Positions 1 to 6,215 of a stretch of DNA of 16,996 bases are shown here, piece by piece. The notes under the pieces were generated by a model. The model had not been told where the DNA came from, searched no databases, and worked only from the letters and a program-made list of their open reading frames with translations. The position numbers were made by a program, and so were the translations under genes. Numbering within the stretch: position 1 is the stretch's first letter; every line of letters begins with the position of its first letter. Location: positions 1 to 16,996 of the forward strand of contig CAZIQL010000052.1 in the NCBI GenBank assembly GCA_964541485.1, read 5' to 3'. Source of the stretch: SIG299 sp964541485 (lineage in GTDB: Bacteria > Bacillota > Clostridia > Lachnospirales > Lachnospiraceae).

Positions 1-1301
1 ACCTGCATATTGTACTTTGCCATGATGTAAGCGATAGTACCGCCGCCACCTTCATCTACCTTACCAAGCTCTGCTGTCTGGAACGGAACCTTGTGTGCTT
101 CCATTGCAGCGCGAAGCTTTGCCATGTACTCCGGATTTGCATCATTCGAACCGGACTTGCCGCGGCTTCCTGTGTACTTGTTAAATACAAGACCCTTACC
201 AAAGTAAGCGGTGTTCTTTCTTTCATTTACACCCGGATAGTTCGGGTCAAATGCCGCACTTACGTCAGAAGATAACATATGGGAGTTTGCCATTGCTCTT
301 CTAACCTTTAATTCGGAGTACTGACCCATGCGGTCCATAACCTCTGCCACTGCATTCTCAAAAAATACAGACTGCATACCGGTGGCACCGACACTGCCGA
401 TTTCTTCCTTATCAACTAACAAACAAACTGCGGTACGGTCTGTCTTCTTCATTTCAAACAAAGCAACCAAAGAGGTGTAGGAACATACTCTGTCATCATG
501 TCCGTAACCCATTACCATGCTTCTGTCAAGACCAAAGTCTCTTGCTGCACCGGCCGGAACCGCTTCAATCTCAGCAGAGAGGAAATCCTCTTCTTCGATA
601 TCATACTTATCTTTCAGAAGCTTTAAGATATTTGCCTTTACCGCATCCTTTTCATCACCCTCAAGCGGCATGCTGCCGATGAGAATATTCAAATCTTCAC
701 CTTCAATTACCTCAGAACCCTTCTTTCCCATCTGCTTTGCAGAAAGGTGAATCAGTAAATCGGTAATACCCACTACCGGATCCGTCACATCTTCACCAAT
801 GCAGACCTCCACTACCGTGCCATCCTTCTTTACCACCACGCCGTGAAGTGCAAGTGGAAGTGTTACCCACTGGTACTTCTTGATTCCGCCGTAATAATGG
901 GTATCCAAAAGTGCCATATCGGTGTCCTCATATAACGGAACCTGCTTTAAATCAATACGAGGAGAATCCACATGCGCCCCAAGAATCTTCATGCCCTTCT
1001 CAAGCGGTTCCGAACCGATTAAGAACAGGGCCAAAGCCTTGCCCATGTTGTTAAAATAAACCTTATCTCCTGCTTTCAATTTTTTATTCTTTGCAATGAC
1101 ATCGTTCAAATCCACATAGCCCTGTGCCTCAGCCAGACGAACCGCCTCTGTGACACATTCTCTTTCTGTCTTGCATTTGGAAATGTACGCTTTGTATCCT
1201 TCATTTAATTCAAATACTGCCTTCTTTGTTTCTTCAGAATAAGAAAGCCAGGCGTTTTTCTTTTCATTTTTCTTAGTTTCTTTTGCCTTTTTCGCTGCCA
1301 T
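1..1301 (-). CDS. M18 family metallo-aminopeptidase, 3' end missing
   Basis: This is a cytosolic zinc aminopeptidase of the M18 (aspartyl aminopeptidase-like) family, which removes N-terminal residues from peptides. About 433 codons are visible; the C-terminus runs off the window start. Family motifs appear in order: HVDSPR (about residue 110, first metal-binding His), GHDDRVCSYTS (about 270, bridging Asp), DKEEIGSVGATGM (about 300-312, catalytic and metal Glu pair) and SSDVSAAFDPNYP (about 345-357, metal Asp). The last metal-binding His of the family would lie just beyond the window edge. Members are usually about 430-480 residues, so only a few tens of residues are missing. The start is the ATG at 1301, preceded by AAAGGAGAG; another ATG 4 bases upstream is out of frame and stops quickly. 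The Lys-rich N-terminus (MAAKKAKETKKNEKK) is low complexity. A promoter lies at 1389-1417, so the gene is probably monocistronic. Confidence 0.93.
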   Translation of the reverse strand, partial: MAAKKAKETKKNEKKNAWLSYSEETKKAVFELNEGYKAYISKCKTERECVTEAVRLAEAQGYVDLNDVIAKNKKLKAGDKVYFNNMGKALALFLIGSEPLEKGMKILGAHVDSPRIDLKQVPLYEDTDMALLDTHYYGGIKKYQWVTLPLALHGVVVKKDGTVVEVCIGEDVTDPVVGITDLLIHLSAKQMGKKGSEVIEGEDLNILIGSMPLEGDEKDAVKANILKLLKDKYDIEEEDFLSAEIEAVPAGAARDFGLDRSMVMGYGHDDRVCSYTSLVALFEMKKTDRTAVCLLVDKEEIGSVGATGMQSVFFENAVAEVMDRMGQYSELKVRRAMANSHMLSSDVSAAFDPNYPGVNERKNTAYFGKGLVFNKYTGSRGKSGSNDANPEYMAKLRAAMEAHKVPFQTAELGKVDEGGGGTIAYIMAKYNMQ

Positions 1302-1388
1302 ACATCAACTCTCCTTTATCATCCTTTTCTTCCGGCACTTCGTTTCTCTGCTTTTTTACTTCAGTGCGTTATCGTGCCTATCCAGTAT

Positions 1389-1417
1389 AGTATAATCTCT
1401 TTTTTAACAAAAGACAA
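1389..1417 (-). promoter_or_regulatory. Predicted sigma-A promoter of the M18 aminopeptidase gene
   Basis: On the minus strand, TTGTCT (1412-1417) is followed by a 17-nt spacer and TATACT (1389-1394). A second TATACT overlaps at 1384-1389. The -35 box lies 3' of the stop codon of the permease gene upstream (stop at 1420-1422). No terminator is visible between the two genes, so some read-through from the ABC operon is possible. Confidence 0.5.
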
Positions 1418-1419
1418 GT

Positions 1420-4400
1420 TTATTCTGCACTTTTCAGCGACTCAACCATATCAATTTTTCTCAATTTGAAGAACATACCAAAGTTGACAAACACCGCAAA
1501 CAGTATGGTAAGAAGAATGCTGTACACATAGCTCATCGTCTCAATTTGTCTGCCAAACATCAGCATATCCACTTCTACCGTAAGGATGACAAAACGATGC
1601 AGGAAAAATCCCATCACCACTCCTGCCAGAATACCAAGGAACGTTAACAAGACATTTTCCCGGTAAACATAACTTCCGACTTCCCCGTCATAAAATCCGA
1701 GTACTTTTAATGTCGCCAATTCTCTTCTTCTCTCGATAATGTTGATATTGTTAAGATTATAAAGCACAATAAACGCAAGCATTCCCGCTGCCACAATCAG
1801 AACGACAACCACCAGTTCCAGAGCCTGCATCATAACAGCCACCGTCTCCTGCAGTTCATGTACATAAGTCACTGCATCTACCTCGTCAAAGGAAAGCATT
1901 GCCCTGGAAAATTCCTCTTCCTGCTCTTCTGTCAGATCTTGCAACTGGAAATACCACTGGTTATATTCCGGCGTTTCCCCAAATACCTCTTCATACAAAG
2001 CCGGGCTCATATAAACATAATGCAACATATAATTTTCTGCAATCGCTTCCACGGTTACCGTACGTTTTGTCACATCATCCACATGAAGTTGGAGTTCATC
2101 CCCCACAGAAATTTCTAACATCTTTGCCAGTTTTTCTGTGATAATCACACCGTTTTCAGAAAGCGCATACTTCTCATCCGTCATCCTGTCTTTTAAATCC
2201 ACAAAATCTTCCAGACCGGTCAATCTCTCCGGAACAAATAAATTAGCTGACTTTACTGCAGTTTCGGATTCCACGTCCATTGTCTTGACGTGAACAAACA
2301 TCCGGTTTTCAATTTTCTCTTCATATCCGGTTTCTTCTACCGCAATTTCTGTATCATTCACCGATAAATAAGCATCATATGTCCAGATATTCTTATACTG
2401 GTTGTTTACGATTTCCATAATGGAATCCCTCAGACCGAATCCCACCAAGAGCAGCGCCATACATCCGCCAATTCCGAAAATCGTCATAAAGAAACGCTTT
2501 TTATAGCGGAATAAGTTTCTGCATGTCGCCTTCCATGAAAAATTCATGTGATTCCAAAGCGGCTTAATGTATTCTAAGAACACACGCTTGCCCGCTGCCG
2601 GTGCCACCGGGCGCATCAGAATAGCCGGTGCCGCAGAAAGTTCTTTATAACAGGAAGAAAGCGTTGCCACGATGGTGCAAATCACCGCAATCAATACGGA
2701 AATGATGGACAAATCCCACTGAATCGGTGTAATCACATACGGAAGATTGGAATACAAAATGCCATATGCATTAATGATAACCCACGGGAACAAATAACTT
2801 CCTATCAAAACACCAACCACACCGCCAATCATAGTTGCCGATAACGAATACCACATATATTTGGACACAATCGCTCCCTTGCCGTAACCAAGCGCCTTCA
2901 TTGTACCAATCTGGGTACGCTCTTCCTCAATCATACGGGTCATGGTCGTTAAACTTACCAGTGCCGCTACAAGATAAAAGACTGCCGGGAACACATCGCC
3001 GATATTTCCGATACGCTCTGCATTTGACCCAAACTCCACGAACTGCTGTACCGTATTCCGGTCAAGCACATACCACTCCGGCATCTCAATCTCTTCTAAC
3101 TCAGCTCTCGCATCCACAAGTTTTGCCTTGCCGTCTAAAAGCTCTGCCTTACCATCCTCCAGTTCTTTTCTGCCATCTTCCAGTTCTGCTTTGGCATCCG
3201 CAAGTTCTTTTTTGCCATCCTCCACTTCTTTGACAGCATCCGCAAGCTCTGCTTTACCATCCTCTAACTTCTGCTTGGCATCCGCAAGTTCAAGAAGACC
3301 ATCTTCGTATTCTTTTTTTCCGTCTGCAAGCTTTGCTTTTGCTTCTTCATAGTCTGCCAGACCCTCTTCATACTGTTTTCTGCCGTCTGAAAGCTCTGCT
3401 TTTGCCTCTTCATACTCTTCCAGACCTTCTTCATACTGTTTTCTGCCGTCTGAAAGCTCAGCTCTCGCTTTTTCCAGCTTGGCAAGACCCTCTTCGTATT
3501 GCTTTTTTCCGTCTGCAAGCTCTGCTCTTGCTTTTTCCAGCTTGGCAAGACCCTCTTCGTATTGCTTTTTCCCCTCCGCAAGCTCCGCTTTTGCCGCTTC
3601 CAGTTCGGCAAGGCCTGCTTCATACTGTTTTCTGCCGTCTGCAAGAACGGCTTTCGTTGCGAAAATTTCTGTCTTTCCTGCTTCCAGCTCCGCCTTCCTT
3701 GCCGCAAGCTGCTGCTTGGCTGTAACCATCTGTTCCTTTGCTGCAGTCAACTGTGCCTCTGCCGCAACCAGCTCCGGTGTCAGCGGCATACCATACGCTT
3801 CCAGTTGCGCCTTTGCCAAAGTCAGCTGCATTTCCTGTTCTTCCAGAAGTTTCTCCTGTTCTGCCAATTGTGCCTCTGCCGCAATCAGAGTTGCCTCGCC
3901 ATCTGCCAGCTGCTTCTCAGCTTCTGCCAGTTGTGCTTCGCCCGCTTCCATCTCTGCTTTCACATCCGCCAGTTCCTTCTCAACATCCGCAAGCTGCTTC
4001 TCGCCGTCTTCGATTTCTGCCTTTGCGTCTGCCAGTTCCTTTTCACCGTCTGTCAGCTGCTTCTCGCCGTCCTCGATTTCTGCCTTTGCGTCTGCCAGTT
4101 CCTTTTCACCTTCCGCAAGCTGCTTCTCGCCGTCCTCGATTTCTGCCTTTGCATCCGCTAATTCTTTTTCGGCATCGGCAAGCTGCTTCTCACCATCCTC
4201 TATCTCTGCCAAGGCATTTGCCAGCTCTTTTTCCGCATCGGCCAGCTGCTTTTCGCCGTCTTCTATCTCTGCCAGTGCATCTGCCAATTCTTTCTCGCCG
4301 TCAGCAATTTCCTTTTCACCCTCGGCGATTTCTTTCTCTGCATCAGCAATTTTTACTTCTGCATCCGCCAGCTCTTTCTCCGCATCCGCCAGTTTCTTTT

Positions 4401-5262
4401 CACCGTCTGCAATCTCTTTCTCACCGTCTGCAATTTCTTTCTCTGCATCCGCGATTTCTGCCTCGGCCTCATAAATATCTTCCCAATATGGTTCCGTCAC
4501 TTCATCATAGCGGACTTCGCAACGTGCATCCGCAATCGCCGCAATCCTCTCTGCTACTTTTGCAATGTAGTCCTCATATTCTTCCGAATATGGATTGTAC
4601 TCCTTTGCTCCCTCTACGCTCGCATACACAACGGTAAACACTTCCATCGAAAAAGCATCCTTGTGCAGAAAGACAAAACCGTCCTCCGAGCCGGTACCGA
4701 TACTCACCGCACCACGCTGCCAGGAAAGGTAGCTTGGGAATTTACCATACCCTACAATCGTGAAGGTATCCGTTGCAAGAATATCCGAAAGTTCTGTGTC
4801 ATCCTCGGCCCGCATTACAATTACATCACCAATCGAATACCCGTGACTTTTCACAAAGTCCTCGTCCACAAAGCATTCATCAGCCTTTTCCGGGATGCGT
4901 CCTTCTGTCACATATACCTGGTTTATCTTCTCACCCAGAGACATTACCGTCATCTGGTAATCCCTCTCTGCTGCCAGCCAGAACAATTCCGTCTGATAAC
5001 CGCCTTCTACCTCAGCAACTCCCTCAATCTGCCCGATTGCCGTCACGTCATCCTCCGTCATGCCCATCGTACCAAGCACACGGATATCCATATAATTTGT
5101 ATCATCAAAAAACTTCTTTGCAGAAAGCTGCATGTCCGGCTCAGCCGAACGAACACCTGCATAAAAAGCTACACCAAGAGCCATAATCAGAAGAATGGAA
5201 ATATATCTGTTCGAGCTCTTTCTCATTTCTCTTATCAAGTCAGTCCTCTGTGCACGTTTCAC
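1420..5262 (-). CDS. FtsX/MacB-type ABC transporter permease with giant coiled-coil insertion
   Basis: This is the membrane permease of the ABC system whose ATPase lies just upstream (5303-6004). At 1280 residues it is far longer than a typical FtsX-like permease. Hydrophobic segments fall near residues 20-40, 754-772, 804-828, 848-870, 924-944, 1148-1172, 1201-1224 and 1244-1267. That is two sets of one plus three helices, the layout of type VII (MacB/LolCE-like) permeases. Between helices 1 and 2 is an extracytoplasmic domain, then about 460 residues (265-725) of heptads rich in Glu, Lys, Ala and Asp, interrupted once near residue 491 by GMPLTP. Family members act in mechanotransmission or export of lipids, peptides or lipoproteins; the substrate here is unknown. 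The start is a GTG at 5262 behind GGTAGG; the nearby ATGs at 5278 and 5290 are out of frame. The spacer from the ATPase stop is 40 bp, so the two form an operon. Confidence 0.9.
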   Translation of the reverse strand: MKRAQRTDLIREMRKSSNRYISILLIMALGVAFYAGVRSAEPDMQLSAKKFFDDTNYMDIRVLGTMGMTEDDVTAIGQIEGVAEVEGGYQTELFWLAAERDYQMTVMSLGEKINQVYVTEGRIPEKADECFVDEDFVKSHGYSIGDVIVMRAEDDTELSDILATDTFTIVGYGKFPSYLSWQRGAVSIGTGSEDGFVFLHKDAFSMEVFTVVYASVEGAKEYNPYSEEYEDYIAKVAERIAAIADARCEVRYDEVTEPYWEDIYEAEAEIADAEKEIADGEKEIADGEKKLADAEKELADAEVKIADAEKEIAEGEKEIADGEKELADALAEIEDGEKQLADAEKELANALAEIEDGEKQLADAEKELADAKAEIEDGEKQLAEGEKELADAKAEIEDGEKQLTDGEKELADAKAEIEDGEKQLADVEKELADVKAEMEAGEAQLAEAEKQLADGEATLIAAEAQLAEQEKLLEEQEMQLTLAKAQLEAYGMPLTPELVAAEAQLTAAKEQMVTAKQQLAARKAELEAGKTEIFATKAVLADGRKQYEAGLAELEAAKAELAEGKKQYEEGLAKLEKARAELADGKKQYEEGLAKLEKARAELSDGRKQYEEGLEEYEEAKAELSDGRKQYEEGLADYEEAKAKLADGKKEYEDGLLELADAKQKLEDGKAELADAVKEVEDGKKELADAKAELEDGRKELEDGKAELLDGKAKLVDARAELEEIEMPEWYVLDRNTVQQFVEFGSNAERIGNIGDVFPAVFYLVAALVSLTTMTRMIEEERTQIGTMKALGYGKGAIVSKYMWYSLSATMIGGVVGVLIGSYLFPWVIINAYGILYSNLPYVITPIQWDLSIISVLIAVICTIVATLSSCYKELSAAPAILMRPVAPAAGKRVFLEYIKPLWNHMNFSWKATCRNLFRYKKRFFMTIFGIGGCMALLLVGFGLRDSIMEIVNNQYKNIWTYDAYLSVNDTEIAVEETGYEEKIENRMFVHVKTMDVESETAVKSANLFVPERLTGLEDFVDLKDRMTDEKYALSENGVIITEKLAKMLEISVGDELQLHVDDVTKRTVTVEAIAENYMLHYVYMSPALYEEVFGETPEYNQWYFQLQDLTEEQEEEFSRAMLSFDEVDAVTYVHELQETVAVMMQALELVVVVLIVAAGMLAFIVLYNLNNINIIERRRELATLKVLGFYDGEVGSYVYRENVLLTFLGILAGVVMGFFLHRFVILTVEVDMLMFGRQIETMSYVYSILLTILFAVFVNFGMFFKLRKIDMVESLKSAE
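3297..3674 (-). repeat. Tandem 63-bp repeats encoding coiled coil (C-terminal helix)
   Basis: Six units with exact 63-bp spacing begin at 3297, 3360, 3423, 3486, 3549 and 3612. Each encodes 21 residues, three heptads of the type AELADGKKQYEEGLAKLEKAR. Units 3-5 are nearly identical in DNA; outer units have diverged. Because the unit is a multiple of both 3 bases and 7 residues, gain or loss of units keeps the frame and the coiled-coil register. Confidence 0.85.
3992..4306 (-). repeat. Tandem 63-bp repeats encoding coiled coil (N-terminal helix)
   Basis: Five units begin at 3992, 4055, 4118, 4181 and 4244, each opening on the plus strand with agctgctt. Each encodes 21 residues of the type KAEIEDGEKQLADAEKELADA. 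The first three units are almost identical. The coding sequence between 4306 and about 4470 continues as single 7-residue units such as EKEIADG. Confidence 0.85.
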
Positions 5263-5302
5263 GTTTCTTACCTACCATTCTTTTTTTCATAATTCCATTT
5301 TA

Positions 5303-6004
5303 CTACCATTCAATTTCTGCCACATCTACCGGCTGTTCATTGATTCTCATGGCACCCACTTTTCCGTTCTTAATCTCAATTACACGGTCCGCCATCGGTG
5401 CAATCGCCTTATTATGTGTAATGACAACCACCGTCGTACCGGTCTTACGGCACGTATCCTGTAGCTGTTTTAGAATAGCTTTACCGGTCAGGTAATCCAA
5501 TGCACCGGTCGGTTCATCACAAAGCAACAGCTTTGGATTCTTTGCAAGTGCTCTTGCAATAGACACTCTCTGCTGTTCACCGCCGGACAGCTGTGCCGGG
5601 AAGTTTTTCATACGGTCCTTTAAACCTACCTCTTCCAGTGCCTCCTCCGCACTCTTTGGATTTTTGATAATCTGCTGTGCAAGCTCTACATTTTCAAGAG
5701 CTGTTAAATTCTGTACCAGATTATAAAACTGGAATACGAAACCGACATCCTCCCTACGGTACTTGGTCAGACGCTTTGCATTGTACTTTGCCACATCTTC
5801 CCCATCCACAAAAACGGTACCTGAGGTCGCACTGTCCATACCACCTAAAATATTGAGTACGGTTGTTTTTCCGGCTCCGGAAGGACCCACGATTACAACA
5901 AATTCTCCCTTTTCCATTTCAAACGTAATCCCATCCGCCGCATGAATTTCTATTTCGCCTGTCTTGTACACCTTTGTGACATCTGTCAACGCAATATACG
6001 CCAT
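5303..6004 (-). CDS. ABC transporter ATP-binding protein (MacB/LolD-type)
   Basis: This ATPase energises the adjacent FtsX-like permease. All nucleotide-binding motifs are present in order: Walker A GPSGAGKTT, Q-loop FQFYNLVQNLTALENV, signature LSGGEQQRVSIARAL, Walker B LLLCDEPTGALD and H-loop VVVITHN. The Walker B and D-loop form DEPTGALD and the Q-loop NL-x4-TALENV are typical of the MacB/LolD/BceA group. The protein is 233 residues from the chosen ATG at 6004, normal for the family. That start has AGGTG about 6 nt upstream and begins MAYIALTDV. An ATG 13 codons further upstream (6043) has no ribosome binding site and would lie only about 15 nt from the predicted transcription start, so it was not used. 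The gene is first in the operon and its promoter is at 6065-6073. Confidence 0.92.
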   Translation of the reverse strand: MAYIALTDVTKVYKTGEIEIHAADGITFEMEKGEFVVIVGPSGAGKTTVLNILGGMDSATSGTVFVDGEDVAKYNAKRLTKYRREDVGFVFQFYNLVQNLTALENVELAQQIIKNPKSAEEALEEVGLKDRMKNFPAQLSGGEQQRVSIARALAKNPKLLLCDEPTGALDYLTGKAILKQLQDTCRKTGTTVVVITHNKAIAPMADRVIEIKNGKVGAMRINEQPVDVAEIEW

Positions 6005-6064
6005 TTTTTCACCTGTTCCCTTTCTATCTGCATTTTTCCGCATAATTCGACATTTTATGTTTTA

Positions 6065-6073
6065 ATTATAGCA
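6065..6073 (-). promoter_or_regulatory. Extended -10 promoter of the ABC operon
   Basis: The minus strand reads TGCTATAAT, a perfect extended -10 (TGnTATAAT). No good -35 is seen at the usual distance, which is normal for extended -10 promoters. The expected transcript start is near 6058, giving a leader of about 54 nt before the ATG at 6004. Confidence 0.5.
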
Positions 6074-6130
6074 TTTTAACAAAATAACATGTATGAAATT
6101 TTTCTAAAATGTTTACGTTTTGTTAACACA

Positions 6131-6177
6131 AAAAAATCCGGGCCGCTGACACTTCCGCCAGCCGTACCCGGATTTTT
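6131..6177. terminator. Intrinsic terminator after the lipoprotein gene
   Basis: AAAAATCCGGG (6132-6142) pairs with CCCGGATTTTT (6167-6177). An inner stem, GCTG with CAGC, lies in the loop. A/T tracts flank both sides, so it could work in either direction; the gene it serves is the minus-strand lipoprotein ending at 6216, about 40 nt upstream. Confidence 0.8.
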
Positions 6178-6215
6178 CTCTTTACCTCTTCACCATATAT
6201 TATTTTCGGACCATC

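Noticed and set aside
517..750. Plus-strand frames inside the aminopeptidase gene
   Set aside because: They are shadows of a clear M18 coding sequence on the other strand.
3479..4637. Long plus-strand open frames rich in Ser/Ala/Phe or Pro/Leu opposite the permease
   Set aside because: They are antisense readings of the 63-bp and 21-bp coiled-coil repeats, which lack stops in several frames. No ribosome binding site, promoter or recognisable fold.
6005..6043. Longer ATPase start at 6043
   Set aside because: No ribosome binding site, only about 15 nt from the predicted transcript start, and the extra 13 residues do not match the family. The start at 6004 has AGGTG at good spacing.
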